Notes: generated by a model not told the origin, from the letters alone. A stretch of 64,000 nt of DNA from Ferrovibrio xuzhouensis (GCF_042648965.1 NZ_JBHRYJ010000003.1:310001-374000); one strand, 5' to 3'. Counted from the stretch's first letter, positions 43,449 through 52,527 are shown. Program-made: numbers and translations.

Positions 43449-44463
43449 CCCTGTCGCGCCGGCGCCGCTCGCCCTGACCATGGGCGAGCCTGCCGGCATC
43501 GGCGGCGAAATCGCCCTGCAGGCCTGGCTGCGGCGCGACCGCGAACAATTGCCGCCGTTCTTCGTGCTGGACGACCCGGCGCGGCTGGAGGAGATCGCCA
43601 CGCGCTTCGGCTGGCAGGTCCCGTTGCAGCAGATCGCCAGCCCGGCGGAAACGAACTCCTGCTTTGCGACCGCATTGCCGGTACTGCCGGTGCCGCTGGC
43701 CGCCCCGGCCCGGCCCGGCCGGCCCGACACGGCTAACGCTCCCATGGTGCTGCAGGCCATCGAACAGGCCGTGGCTTTTGCCCGCAATGGCGCGGCCGGC
43801 GCCGTGGTCACCAATCCGATCCACAAGGCGGCGCTCTATGCCGCCGGCTTCCGCCATCCCGGCCATACCGAGTATCTCGCCGCCCTGTGCGGCGGCGTCA
43901 CCCCGGTGATGATGCTGGCCTCCGACCGGCTGCGCGTCGTCCCGGTCACCATCCATGTTTCGCTGCGCCAGGCCATTGCCCTGCTGACCACCGACTTGAT
44001 CGTCGAGACAGCGCGGATCACGGCGGCCGACCTGCGCGACAAATTCGGCATCCCGCGGCCACGGCTGGCGGTTGCCGGGCTCAACCCCCACGCCGGCGAG
44101 GCCGGTGCGATGGGCGACGAAGATGCGGCCATCGTGGCCCCGGCCGTCGAGCGGCTGCGTGCCGAAGGCCTCGATGTGAGCGGCCCGCTGCCGCCGGATA
44201 CCATGTTCCATGCCGCGGCCCGCGCCGGCTACGACGCCGCGATCTGCATGTATCACGACCAGGCGCTGATCCCGATCAAGACGCTGGATTTCGACCAGGG
44301 CGTCAACGTCACCCTCGGCCTGCCGATCATCCGCACGTCACCGGACCATGGCACGGCCTTTGATATCGCCGGCCAGGGCATCGCCAGCGCCGACAGCCTG
44401 GTTGCCGCCCTGAAAATGGCCGGCGCCATGGCCCGGCATCGCCAGTATGTCCGCAGCCATTGA
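43426..44463 (+). CDS. pdxA: 4-hydroxythreonine-4-phosphate dehydrogenase
   Basis: NAD-dependent enzyme of the DXP-dependent route to pyridoxal phosphate. The 345-residue protein starts LALTMGEPAGIGGEIALQAW after a short leader and has the metal-site His residues in NPIHKAAL and HPGHTEYLA, then AGLNPHAGEAGAMGDED, MYHDQALIPIKTLDFDQGVN and IIRTSPDHGTAFDIAGQG. The start at 43426 lies inside surA; no later start fits the conserved N-terminus. It overlaps rsmA by 17 bp, which is common for pdxA-rsmA pairs. Confidence 0.96.
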   Translation: MPPSNSADPVAPAPLALTMGEPAGIGGEIALQAWLRRDREQLPPFFVLDDPARLEEIATRFGWQVPLQQIASPAETNSCFATALPVLPVPLAAPARPGRPDTANAPMVLQAIEQAVAFARNGAAGAVVTNPIHKAALYAAGFRHPGHTEYLAALCGGVTPVMMLASDRLRVVPVTIHVSLRQAIALLTTDLIVETARITAADLRDKFGIPRPRLAVAGLNPHAGEAGAMGDEDAAIVAPAVERLRAEGLDVSGPLPPDTMFHAAARAGYDAAICMYHDQALIPIKTLDFDQGVNVTLGLPIIRTSPDHGTAFDIAGQGIASADSLVAALKMAGAMARHRQYVRSH

Positions 44464-45274
44464 GGCCCTGCCGCCGCTGCGCGAGGTGATTGCGCAGCAC
44501 GAGCTGGCCGCGCGGAAATCGCTCGGCCAGAATTTCTTGCTCGACCTCAACCTCACCCGCAAGATCGCCCGCGCCGCCATGCCCTGGGTGGCCGGAACGG
44601 TGATCGAGATCGGTCCGGGCCCCGGCGGCCTGACCCGCGCCCTGCTGCTGGAAGGTGCGCCCGCCGTTGTCGCCGTGGAGCGCGACGAGCGCTGCCTTGC
44701 CGCGCTCGCCGAGCTGGTTACGGCCGCCGCCGGCCGGCTGCGACTGCAGCCGGGCGACGCGCTGGAAACCGACATCGCCGATCTGGCGCCGCCGCCCTGG
44801 CAAATCGCCGCCAACCTGCCCTACAACATCGCCACACCGCTGATCCTCGGCTGGCTCGCGCGCGCCAGCCAGATCGCCCGCATCACCGTGCTGGTGCAGA
44901 AGGAAGTCGCCCAGCGCCTCGCCGCCCCGCCGGGCAGCGACCATTACGGCCGGCTGTCGGTCGCCGCCCAGTGGCGCTGCGAGGTGCGGATGCTGTTCGA
45001 CATCGGCCCCAAGGCCTTTGTGCCGGCGCCCAAGGTAACGTCGACCGTGGTGGAACTGCAGCCGCGCCCGGCGCCACTGGCCGAGGCCGATCCGAAGAAA
45101 CTGGAACGGATGACGGCTGCCGCCTTTGGTCAGCGCCGCAAGATGCTGCGCGCCGCGCTGAAGCCGCTCTGGCCGGATGCCGAAGCGAAACTGATTGCCA
45201 CCGGAATTGACCCGACACGGCGCGCCGAGACCCTGTCGATCGAGGAGTTCTGCGCGCTGGCCCGGCTGCTGTAG
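44447..45274 (+). CDS. rsmA: 16S rRNA dimethyladenosine transferase RsmA
   Basis: Dimethylates the two adjacent adenosines of the 3'-terminal hairpin of 16S rRNA (KsgA). The 275-residue protein has RKSLGQNFLLDLNLTRKIA, SAM-binding VIEIGPGPGGLTRALL, the substrate-adenine motif ANLPYNIATPLI and VQKEVAQRLAAPPGSDHYGRL, and a C-terminal helical domain with FGQRRKMLR. It is the last gene of the lptF-to-rsmA run; gmk lies 6 bp away, convergent. Confidence 0.97.
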   Translation: MSAAIEALPPLREVIAQHELAARKSLGQNFLLDLNLTRKIARAAMPWVAGTVIEIGPGPGGLTRALLLEGAPAVVAVERDERCLAALAELVTAAAGRLRLQPGDALETDIADLAPPPWQIAANLPYNIATPLILGWLARASQIARITVLVQKEVAQRLAAPPGSDHYGRLSVAAQWRCEVRMLFDIGPKAFVPAPKVTSTVVELQPRPAPLAEADPKKLERMTAAAFGQRRKMLRAALKPLWPDAEAKLIATGIDPTRRAETLSIEEFCALARLL

Positions 45275-45280
45275 GGTCTG

Positions 45281-45931
45281 CTAACCGCCTTCGCGCAACC
45301 GCTTGACGAAATCGACCAGCCCGAGCCCGCGATGGCGCTTCAGCCGCTCGGCCTGCAGGATGGCATAGACCTGACCGAGGCACTCATCGACATTGTCGTT
45401 GATGACGATGTAGTCGTATTCGGCCCAGTGGCTGATCTCGTCGGCCGCCTTGGCCATGCGGCGCGCCACCACCTCGGCGGAATCCTGCGCCCGGGTATGC
45501 AGGCGCTTTTCCAAGTCGCGGGTCGACGGCGGCAGGATGAAGACGCTGACCAGGTCCTTCTCGGCGCGCTGGCGCAGCTGCTGGGTACCCTGCCAGTCGA
45601 TGTCGAACAGCACGTCCTGCCCGGCCAGCAGGCGGCGCTCCACCTGTTCCTTCGGCGTGCCGTAGTAATAGTCGAACACCTTGGCGTGCTCGAGCAGCTC
45701 CTGCCGGTTCACCATCAGACCGAAATCCTCGGCGCTGATGAAGTGATAATGCGTGCCGTCCTCTTCGCCGGGCCGGCGCGGCCGCGTGGTCACCGAAACC
45801 GACAGGTGCAGGTTGCGGTCCATCTCCAGCAGGCGGCGCGAGATCGTTGTCTTGCCGGCGCCCGAAGGTGACGACAGCACCAGCATCAGGCCGCGGCGGG
45901 CGATATCGGTATGCGGGGCTTTGCCGCTCAT
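45281..45931 (-). CDS. gmk: guanylate kinase
   Basis: Phosphorylates GMP to GDP. The 216-residue protein has a P-loop in LSSPSGAGKTTISRRLLE near residue 20, the GMP-binding SVSVTTRPRRPGEEDGTHY, and FDIDWQGTQQLRQR. I chose the ATG at 45931; the codon at 45937 is a TTG two codons earlier. It lies 15 bp after yicC, its usual partner. Confidence 0.96.
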   Translation of the reverse strand: MSGKAPHTDIARRGLMLVLSSPSGAGKTTISRRLLEMDRNLHLSVSVTTRPRRPGEEDGTHYHFISAEDFGLMVNRQELLEHAKVFDYYYGTPKEQVERRLLAGQDVLFDIDWQGTQQLRQRAEKDLVSVFILPPSTRDLEKRLHTRAQDSAEVVARRMAKAADEISHWAEYDYIVINDNVDECLGQVYAILQAERLKRHRGLGLVDFVKRLREGG

Positions 45932-45946
45932 GATCAAGGTCCGTCG

Positions 45947-46840
45947 CTATTCGATATTCTGGGCCTGCTCGCGCAGCCGGTCGATCACCAGCTTGAGGTC
46001 GAGGCCGATGGCGGTGAGTCCCGCATCGAAGGCCTTGGAGCAGAGCGTGTTGGCTTCGCGGTTGAATTCCTGGGCGAGGAAATCGAGCTTGCGGCCCACC
46101 CCGCGGCTATCGCCGCCGCCGATCAGGGCCCGGGTCGCCTCGATATGGGCATTCAGCCGGTCAAGCTCCTCGCGCACGTCAAGGCGGGTGACATGGATCG
46201 CCAGTTCCTGCGCCAGACGGTCCTCACTGACCGGCGGGCTCAGCGCCAGCAGATCATCAAGCTGCTGGCGCAGCCGGCGCCGCAGGGCCTCGGGCCGCAC
46301 CGCCTCGACCTCGCGGGCGCGCCCGGCCAGGGTCGCGATCTCGTCGAGCTGCGTGGTCATCAGGGCCGCCAGCTTGGTGCCCTCGGCGGCGCGGCTTTCG
46401 ACCAGGCGGTCGAGCGCCTGCGCGAAATTCTGCTTCAGCGCGGCCTCAAGCGTCTTGCGGGCGCCCTCGTCCTCCAGCGTCGCCATCGGTTCGACCACAC
46501 CGCGCACTGCCAGCAGGCCGTCCAGCCGTGGCGCGCCGATGCCGCGGTCTTCCAGCCTTGCACCCAGCGCCAGCAACTGGTCGAGCAAGGTCTCATTCAG
46601 GCGGTAGGCCGGGGCGGCGTCGGTCGTCTCGGCGATTTGCAGGTTGAGGGTGACATTGCCGCGCACCAGCCTGGACTGCGCCAGCGCCCGCATTTCCGCC
46701 TCGATGCCGTCAAACCCCGGCGGCAGACGGAACCGCAGTTCGAGGCCGCGACCGTTGACGGATTTCAATTCCCAGATCCAGGACTTTCCAACCGCACGTC
46801 CGTCGACGCGGGCGAAACCAGTCATGCTGACAAGCGACAC
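45947..46840 (-). CDS. YicC/YloC-family endoribonuclease
   Basis: A 297-residue protein of the YicC family, reported to be an endoribonuclease that helps degrade small RNAs in E. coli. It begins with the family motif SMTGFAR (residues 5-11), has the central LQIAETTDAAPAYRLNE region, and ends with the conserved C-terminal block KLDFLAQEFNREANTLCSKA and LDLKLVIDRLREQ. The start is GTG at 46840, giving the usual short extension before SMTGFAR and GGGGGA upstream; ATG at 46825 is an alternative. It is followed by gmk. Confidence 0.95.
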   Translation of the reverse strand: MSLVSMTGFARVDGRAVGKSWIWELKSVNGRGLELRFRLPPGFDGIEAEMRALAQSRLVRGNVTLNLQIAETTDAAPAYRLNETLLDQLLALGARLEDRGIGAPRLDGLLAVRGVVEPMATLEDEGARKTLEAALKQNFAQALDRLVESRAAEGTKLAALMTTQLDEIATLAGRAREVEAVRPEALRRRLRQQLDDLLALSPPVSEDRLAQELAIHVTRLDVREELDRLNAHIEATRALIGGGDSRGVGRKLDFLAQEFNREANTLCSKAFDAGLTAIGLDLKLVIDRLREQAQNIE

Positions 46841-46870
46841 GAGTCCCCCAAGGGTGTTAATTTGGCCCGC

Positions 46871-46899
46871 ACTATAGGGGCAAATCCACAGGGGGTCGA
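46871..46899 (-). promoter_or_regulatory. promoter of yicC-gmk, overlapping a possible SDR promoter
   Basis: On the minus strand TCGACC (46899-46894) and TATAGT (46876-46871) are spaced 17 bases apart. The same octamer, ACTATAGG, offers a TATAGG -10 on the plus strand (46873-46878), 31 bases before the divergent SDR gene. The two promoters would therefore compete for the same DNA. Confidence 0.5.
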
Positions 46900-46908
46900 G
46901 GCTAAGAC

Positions 46909-47676
46909 ATGGCAGGACAATCGCTTTCCGGCATCCTGATCACCGGTGCCTCAAGTGGCATCGGCGAAGCGCTGGCGCGCCTCTATGCCGCGCCCGGCAT
47001 CCTGCTGGTGCTGACCGGTCGCGACGCCGCCCGCCTCGAAACGGTGGCTGCCGCCTGCCGGGCCAGCGGCGCCACGGTCGAGGCCCGCACGGTACCGGTC
47101 ACCGATGCTACCGCCATGAAAGCGCTGGTTGAGGAAACCGCGGCACGCTGCCGGCTCGATCTGGTAATTGCCAATGCCGGGGTGTCGGGCAGCTTCAGGA
47201 CCTGGGATGACTTCGACGCTTACGTCCGCAGCATCACCGGCGTGAATATCGACGGCGTGCTGAACACGGTGAACCCGGCCATCCCCGTGATGGTAAAACA
47301 GGGCGGCGGCCAGATTGGCATCGTCGCCTCGATCGCCGGACTGCTGGCGATGCCCGGGGCCGTGCCCTATTCCTCGACCAAGCATTTCGCCCGCACCTAT
47401 GCCGAGGAACTGCGTGGCCGGCTGGCGCCGGAAGGCATCCGCGTCTCGGCGATCTGCCCGGGCTTCGTGGTCAGCCGCATGACCGCCCGCAACAAGTTCC
47501 CGATGCCCTTCCTGATGGATACCGAAAAGGCCGCGCGCATCATCCGCACCGGCCTGCAGCGCAACCGCGGCCGCATCGCCTTCCCCTGGCAGATGCTGGC
47601 GCTGGTGCGCCTGGCCGGCCTGCTGCCCTATCCGCTGCTCGACCGGCTGCTGCGCCGCACGCCCCGCAAGGACTGA
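46909..47676 (+). CDS. short-chain dehydrogenase/reductase
   Basis: A 255-residue classical SDR. The cofactor-binding motif is ITGASSGIGEALARLY, the NAG motif is VIANAGVSG, and the catalytic Tyr/Lys are in VPYSSTKHFARTYAEEL with a Ser a few residues upstream. The PG motif CPGFVVSRM follows. The C-terminus (LRLAGLLPYPLLDRLLRR) is hydrophobic and may contact the membrane. The substrate is unknown. The gene is in the opposite orientation between mltG and yicC, which usually adjoin each other. Confidence 0.9.
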   Translation: MAGQSLSGILITGASSGIGEALARLYAAPGILLVLTGRDAARLETVAAACRASGATVEARTVPVTDATAMKALVEETAARCRLDLVIANAGVSGSFRTWDDFDAYVRSITGVNIDGVLNTVNPAIPVMVKQGGGQIGIVASIAGLLAMPGAVPYSSTKHFARTYAEELRGRLAPEGIRVSAICPGFVVSRMTARNKFPMPFLMDTEKAARIIRTGLQRNRGRIAFPWQMLALVRLAGLLPYPLLDRLLRRTPRKD

Positions 47677-47679
47677 CGC

Positions 47680-48657
47680 CTAGCGTTTCTGGCTGGCGCG
47701 ATATGCCGCGACATTGCGCAGGTGCTGGTCGTAGGTCTCGGCAAAGACATGGCCGCCCCTGCCGTTGGCAACGAAATACAGGAAGTCGTTCTGCTCGGGC
47801 TGCAGCACGGCGGCCAGGCTGGCCCGCCCCGGATGGTTGATCGGCGTCGGCGGCAGGCCGGCATTGGCATAGGTGTTCCACGGCGTGTCCTGCCCGAGAT
47901 CGGCGCGGGTCAGCGGCCGCTGCTGTTCCGGGTCACCATGGGTGATGCCGTAGATCACCGTCGGATCGGCCTGCAGCTTCATGCCGCGCTTCAGGCGGTT
48001 GAGATAGACGCCGGCGACCCGCGGCCGCTCGGCGGCGAGCGGGGTTTCCGCCTCGACGATGGAGGCCAGGATCACCGCCTGCTCGGGACTGGCCAGCGGC
48101 AGATCGGCCGCCCGCTCCGGCCACAGTCGCGCCAGCAGGTCCTGCTGGGCCTTGCGCATGCGGGCGAGCAACTCGCCCCGGGTATCGCCATGGATGAAGT
48201 TGTAGGTCTCGGGCAGCAGGCTGCCTTCCGGCACCGCCTCCTTGGGCCAGTCGCCTGACAAAGCCGCATCGCCGGAAACCAGCCGGCGGATTTCAAACGT
48301 GCTGAGGCCCTCGGGGATAGTCAGGTGATGCACCACCACACGACCGGCGGCGATCCGTTCCAGCGCGGCGCGCGGCGTCTCGCCTGGGGCAAAGGCATAT
48401 TCGCCGGCCTTCAGATGCGGCCCGAGCCCGGTCTGCCAGGCGGCAAGCTCAAGCAGTCGGGCATCGCCGGCAACGCCGGCATCGGCCAGCAGTCTGGCGA
48501 TCTGCCCGACATGGGCACCGCGCGGCACGATCAGGGTGACATTCTGCTGTGACGGGCCGGGCACATCCAGCCAGTGCAGGAACCAGGCGTAAGCTCCGCC
48601 ACAGGCCAGCGCCGCCACCAGCACAATCGCCAGCAGCGCGCGCAGGAGGCTTTTCAT
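47680..48657 (-). CDS. mltG: endolytic murein transglycosylase MltG
   Basis: Inner-membrane-anchored lytic transglycosylase proposed to terminate peptidoglycan strand growth. The 325-residue protein has one N-terminal membrane anchor (LLAIVLVAALACGGAYAWFL), a LysM-like segment (LIVPRGAHVGQIARLLADAG), and the YceG domain with ILASIVEAETPLAAERPRVAG, where the Glu of VEAET is the expected catalytic acid, and LNRLKRGMKLQADPTVIYGI. It lies 9 bp downstream of fabF and ends the fab operon. Confidence 0.95.
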   Translation of the reverse strand: MKSLLRALLAIVLVAALACGGAYAWFLHWLDVPGPSQQNVTLIVPRGAHVGQIARLLADAGVAGDARLLELAAWQTGLGPHLKAGEYAFAPGETPRAALERIAAGRVVVHHLTIPEGLSTFEIRRLVSGDAALSGDWPKEAVPEGSLLPETYNFIHGDTRGELLARMRKAQQDLLARLWPERAADLPLASPEQAVILASIVEAETPLAAERPRVAGVYLNRLKRGMKLQADPTVIYGITHGDPEQQRPLTRADLGQDTPWNTYANAGLPPTPINHPGRASLAAVLQPEQNDFLYFVANGRGGHVFAETYDQHLRNVAAYRASQKR

Positions 48658-48666
48658 CGCGGAAAT

Positions 48667-49944
48667 TTAAGCGTCGTAGCGCTTCAGCACCAGCGAGGCA
48701 TTGGTGCCACCGAAGCCGAAGGAATTCGACAGGGCGGCGCGCACCTCGCGCTGCTTGGCCTTGAGCGGCACCAGATCCATGCCCTCGGTCGCCTCGCTCG
48801 GATTCTCGAGGTTCAAGGTCGGCGGCACGATGCCGGTCTTGATCGCGAGCGTCGAGAAGATCGCCTCGACGGCACCAGCAGCCCCCAGCAGATGGCCGAT
48901 CGCCGATTTGGTCGAGGACATCGACAGGCTGGCCACGGCATTGCCGAACAGCCGCTTTACTGCCTTCAGCTCGATCTCGTCGCCCAGCGGCGTCGAAGTG
49001 CCGTGCGCATTCACGTAATCGATCTCGGAGGGCTGCATCCCGGCACGCTTCAGTGCCATCTGCATGCAGCGGAAGGCGCCATCGCCGCTCTCGTGCGGCG
49101 CGGTGATGTGATAGGCGTCGCCCGACATGCCATAACCGACGATTTCGGCATAGATCGTCGCGCCGCGGCGCTTGGCATGCTCGAGTTCCTCAAGCACGAC
49201 GACGCCGGCACCTTCGCCCATGACGAAACCGTCACGGCCCTGGTCCCACGGCCGCGAGCCGGCCTTCGGGTTGTCGTTGAAACCGGTCGACAACGCACGG
49301 GCGGCGGCAAAGCCGGCCACACCGAGCGGGCCGATGGTCGCTTCGGCGCCACCGGCGACCATCACATCGGCATCGTCCCACATGATGATGCGGGCGGCAT
49401 CGCCGATGGCATGCGCACCGGTCGAGCAGGCCGTCACTACCGCATGGTTCGGACCCTTGAAGCCGTATTCGATGGAAACATGACCGGAAACGAGGTTGAT
49501 CAGGCGGCCCGGCACGAAGAACGGGCTGATGCGGCGATGGCCCTTCTCTTTAAGCGTGATCGCCGCTTCCTCGATACCGTTCAGGCCGCCGATGCCCGAG
49601 CCGATCAGCACGCCGGTGCGGCAGCGCTGTTCCTCGTCGGCCGGCACCCAGCCGGAATCCTTCACGGCCTGCTTTGCCGCCGCCAAGCCGTAGACGATGA
49701 AATCGTCGACGCGCTTGCGTTCCTTGGCTTCCATCCATTCTTCGGGATCAAAGGCGTCGCTGCGATCCGGGAAATCCGCTTTCAGCGGCACCTGGCCGGC
49801 GATCCGCGCCGGCATTTCGGAGGCATCGAAACGGGTGATCGGGCCGAGGCCCGATTCACCATTGATCAGACGGGTCCAGGTCGCTTCAACGCCACAGGCA
49901 AGCGGCGTTACCAGGCCGAGGCCGGTGACGACGACACGACGCAT
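48667..49944 (-). CDS. fabF: beta-ketoacyl-ACP synthase II
   Basis: Elongating condensing enzyme of fatty-acid synthesis. The 425-residue protein starts RRVVVTGLGLVTPLACGVE, has the nucleophile Cys in VTACSTGAHAIGDAAR (about residue 168), and the two catalytic His residues in NAHGTSTPLGD and SAIGHLLGAAGAVEAI. The C-terminal NSFGFGGTNASLVL is intact. It follows acpP by 55 bp and precedes mltG by 9 bp. Confidence 0.97.
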   Translation of the reverse strand: MRRVVVTGLGLVTPLACGVEATWTRLINGESGLGPITRFDASEMPARIAGQVPLKADFPDRSDAFDPEEWMEAKERKRVDDFIVYGLAAAKQAVKDSGWVPADEEQRCRTGVLIGSGIGGLNGIEEAAITLKEKGHRRISPFFVPGRLINLVSGHVSIEYGFKGPNHAVVTACSTGAHAIGDAARIIMWDDADVMVAGGAEATIGPLGVAGFAAARALSTGFNDNPKAGSRPWDQGRDGFVMGEGAGVVVLEELEHAKRRGATIYAEIVGYGMSGDAYHITAPHESGDGAFRCMQMALKRAGMQPSEIDYVNAHGTSTPLGDEIELKAVKRLFGNAVASLSMSSTKSAIGHLLGAAGAVEAIFSTLAIKTGIVPPTLNLENPSEATEGMDLVPLKAKQREVRAALSNSFGFGGTNASLVLKRYDA

Positions 49945-49999
49945 GGCGAAACCTTTCTGACAGAAACGGAGCGGATAACTGGCGGCGGCGTCAGCGGGC

Positions 50000-50239
50000 T
50001 TACGACGCCGACTTCTCCTTGATGAAGTCGATCGCGTCCTTGACGGTCAGGATCTTCTCGGCGGCATCGTCGGGGATCTCGACGCCGAATTCCTCTTCGA
50101 ACGCCATCACCAGCTCGACCGTGTCCAGGCTGTCCGCGCCCAGGTCATCGATGAAGCTGGCCGTCTCGGTAACCTTCTCTTCTTCGACGCCCAGATGCTC
50201 GACGACGATCTTCTTCACGCGCTCAGCAATGTCGCTCAT
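50000..50239 (-). CDS. acpP: acyl carrier protein
   Basis: Carries growing acyl chains on a phosphopantetheine arm. The 79-residue acidic protein has the attachment Ser in DDLGADSLDTVELVMAFEEE (Ser37 region). The ATG at 50239 is supported by AAGGA eight bases upstream; the in-frame codon six bases earlier is TTG. It is upstream of fabF. The 145-bp gap from fabG contains a short hairpin right after the fabG stop (GCCGG/CCGGC, 50371-50384) and may hold a separate acpP promoter, as is common because ACP is needed in large amounts. Confidence 0.98.
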   Translation of the reverse strand: MSDIAERVKKIVVEHLGVEEEKVTETASFIDDLGADSLDTVELVMAFEEEFGVEIPDDAAEKILTVKDAIDFIKEKSAS

Positions 50240-50370
50240 TTCCAAAGTCCTTGTGGTTGTGGCTGCCTGCGCCGTACCGAAACGGGGGCAGCCGGCAGAT
50301 GGGGGCCTCCCTTACCATAGAAACCCCACGCTTCCAAGATGTTCTGCCGAAGCCGAAGCACCGATTCTAC

Positions 50371-50384
50371 GCCGGATTTCCGGC
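50371..50384 (-). terminator. short hairpin directly after fabG
   Basis: GCCGG-ATTT-CCGGC immediately follows the fabG stop codon. There is no U-tract, so it is at most a weak attenuator between fabG and acpP. Confidence 0.35.
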
Positions 50385-51122
50385 TTAAATCATGGCCATA
50401 CCGCCATTCACATGCAAGGTCTGGCCGGTCACGTAGGCGGCTTCATCCGAGGCCAGATAAACCACGGCGGCAGCGATTTCCGGACCCTGACCGAGTCGGC
50501 CGGCCGGAATTTTCTGGGAAATCGCCTCTTTCTGCTGGTCAGTCAGCACATCGGTCATGGCGGTCTGGATAAAGCCCGGCGCCACGCAATTGGCGGTGAT
50601 ATTCCGCGAGGCCACTTCCTGGGCCAGCGACTTGGTCATGCCGGTCAGACCGGCCTTGGCGGCGGCATAGTTGAGCTGGCCCGGATTGCCGGTGGTACCG
50701 ACCACAGAAGTGATGCTGATGATCCGGCCCCAGCGGCGCTTCATCATGCCCTTCAGCGAGGCCCGCGCCAGCCGGAAGGCCGCCGTGAGATCGACATCCA
50801 GAACGGTCTGCCAGTCTTCGTCCTTCATGCGCATGGCCAGGCCATCGCGGGTGATACCGGCATTGTTGACCAGGATGTCCACCTGGCCCATCGCGGCCTC
50901 GGCCTTGCCGATCAGGCCGTTCACCGCTTCCGCATCGGCGAGATTGCAGGGCACCACATGGACGCGGCTGCCGAGCTTGCCGGCCAGTTCCTGCAGGACG
51001 GCTTCACGGGTGCCCGACAGCGCCACCGTGGCACCCTGGGCATGCAGCGCTTCGGCAATGGCATTGCCGATCCCGCCCGTGGCACCGGTGACAAGCGCGA
51101 ATTTGCCGGTCAGATCGAACAT
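50385..51122 (-). CDS. fabG: 3-oxoacyl-ACP reductase
   Basis: NADPH-dependent reductase of the fatty-acid cycle. The 245-residue SDR has the cofactor loop VTGATGGIGNAIAEALH, the NNAGITRDGLAMRM motif diagnostic for FabG, ITSVVGTTGNPGQLNYAAAK with catalytic Ser, Tyr and Lys, and CVAPGFIQTAMTD. The ATG at 51122 has AAGGAGAG upstream. It lies 39 bp after fabD. Confidence 0.97.
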   Translation of the reverse strand: MFDLTGKFALVTGATGGIGNAIAEALHAQGATVALSGTREAVLQELAGKLGSRVHVVPCNLADAEAVNGLIGKAEAAMGQVDILVNNAGITRDGLAMRMKDEDWQTVLDVDLTAAFRLARASLKGMMKRRWGRIISITSVVGTTGNPGQLNYAAAKAGLTGMTKSLAQEVASRNITANCVAPGFIQTAMTDVLTDQQKEAISQKIPAGRLGQGPEIAAAVVYLASDEAAYVTGQTLHVNGGMAMI

Positions 51123-51161
51123 CCCGTCTCTCCTTGAACGCTGAACGTGGTCGGCTGCTGC

Positions 51162-52103
51162 TTACAGGCTTTTCGCCCAGGCTTCCAGTTCCGCCGGCGT
51201 GCCGACGCTGACCGGCTCGACCTCCTTGTCGATCCGCTTCATCAGTCCGGCCAGCACCTTGCCCGAGCCGAGCTCGGCGATCCGGGCAACGCCCTGCGCC
51301 TTCAGCCACAGCATGCTTTCGCGCCAGCGCACCAGGCCGGTGACCTGCTGCACCAGCAGTTTGCGGATCGCATCCGGATTCGATTCCGCCCTGGCGGTCA
51401 CGTTGGAGACGACCGGCAGACGCGGCACAGTCATCGTCACCTTCGCCAGCGCCTCATTCATGGCATCGGCCGCCGGCTGCATCAGTGCGCAATGGAACGG
51501 CGCCGAGACCGGCAGCAGCATGCCGCGCTTCACGCCCTTGGTCTTCGCCACCTCGATGGCGCGCTCGACCGCGGTCTTCTGGCCGGAGATCACCACCTGG
51601 CCGCCGCCATTGTCGTTGGCACAGCCCAGCACCTCGCCTTCGGCTGCCTCGGCCACCACCTGCTGCGCGAGGTCGAGTTCGGCGCCCAGCAGGGCCGCCA
51701 TCGCGCCTTCGCCCACCGGCACGGCCTTCTGCATCGACTGGCCGCGCAGCTTGAGCAGGCGCGCGGTATCGGCCACCGACAGTGCTCCCATGGCGCAGAG
51801 CGCCGAGTATTCGCCCAGCGAGTGGCCGGCGGCATACTGGCCCTTGGCGGCGAGATCGACACCGAAGTCCTTCTCGACCACGCGAACCACGGCCAGGCTG
51901 GCCGCCATCAGGGCCGGCTGGGCATTCTCGGTCAGCATCAGGTCGGCTTCCGGCCCCTCGAACATCAGCACCGACAGCTTCTGCGACAGGGCGTCATTCA
52001 CCTCTTCGAAAACCTGCCGTGCGGTGGCGAAGGCCTCGGCCAGCTCGCGCCCCATACCGACGGCCTGGCTGCCCTGGCCGGGGAACACATAGGCACGGCT
52101 CAT
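51162..52103 (-). CDS. fabD: malonyl-CoA--ACP transacylase
   Basis: Loads malonate from malonyl-CoA onto acyl carrier protein. The 313-residue protein starts RAYVFPGQGSQAVGMG and has the nucleophile Ser in AAGHSLGEYSALCAMGAL (about residue 93) and the catalytic His in PFHCALMQPAA (about 200). The ATG at 52103 has AGGAG upstream; the frame is open further but without a start site. It is the first gene of fabD-fabG-acpP-fabF-mltG. Confidence 0.97.
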   Translation of the reverse strand: MSRAYVFPGQGSQAVGMGRELAEAFATARQVFEEVNDALSQKLSVLMFEGPEADLMLTENAQPALMAASLAVVRVVEKDFGVDLAAKGQYAAGHSLGEYSALCAMGALSVADTARLLKLRGQSMQKAVPVGEGAMAALLGAELDLAQQVVAEAAEGEVLGCANDNGGGQVVISGQKTAVERAIEVAKTKGVKRGMLLPVSAPFHCALMQPAADAMNEALAKVTMTVPRLPVVSNVTARAESNPDAIRKLLVQQVTGLVRWRESMLWLKAQGVARIAELGSGKVLAGLMKRIDKEVEPVSVGTPAELEAWAKSL

Positions 52104-52298
52104 AGTCGAACGCTCCTGCTGTCTGTCAGCGCCGGGGACCGGCGAAAATGTCGCGCCAGTCATAAGCGGCGGCCCGGTCCTGTCAAGCGTCCGCGCCGGC
52201 AGATCGCCGGAGCGCATCGCCATAAGTTATTGATATTTCTTATATTGCCAGATTGCACCGGCGCGCCAGGATATGCGGCTCAGCCGCATCTGCAGACT

Positions 52299-52326
52299 TT
52301 GCCCGGGCGGCCAGATCGGTTATAGT
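52299..52326 (+). promoter_or_regulatory. promoter of the small gene at 52351
   Basis: TTGCCC (52299-52304) and TATAGT (52321-52326) are 16 bases apart. The expected transcript start near 52333 leaves a short leader that contains AAGGAG. The rest of the 247-bp region after fabD holds AT-rich sequence at 52222-52250 that may include the fabD promoter on the other strand. Confidence 0.5.
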
Positions 52327-52350
52327 AAAGGCGGAATTAAGGAGCCATCC

Positions 52351-52527
52351 GTGGAAGCAACGGGCGTCAAGCAGCAACTGTATCTCGTCGGGCTGAAAGT
52401 GGCCCGCGACTCGCAGCTTGCCGTGCTCAGCGCGGTCAGCGCCGGACTCGAGAACATCAAGCAGATCACCAAGGCATCGGCGCCGACCGCTGCCGGTGTC
52501 GGCGGCCAGATCGACATCAAGGCCTGA
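52351..52527 (+). CDS. small protein, function unknown
   Basis: A 58-residue protein starting with GTG, with AAGGAG six bases upstream. The first two thirds form an amphipathic helix (KQQLYLVGLKVARDSQLAVL, then SAVSAGLENIKQI), and the tail reads GVGGQIDIKA. No export signal is seen. It has its own promoter and a strong terminator, so it is expressed on its own. It lies between the fatty-acid operon and the flagellin locus. Its tail resembles that of the small protein at 13017-13211. I do not recognise the family; short helical proteins of this form are often found near flagellar genes, but this is only an association. Confidence 0.7.
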   Translation: MEATGVKQQLYLVGLKVARDSQLAVLSAVSAGLENIKQITKASAPTAAGVGGQIDIKA

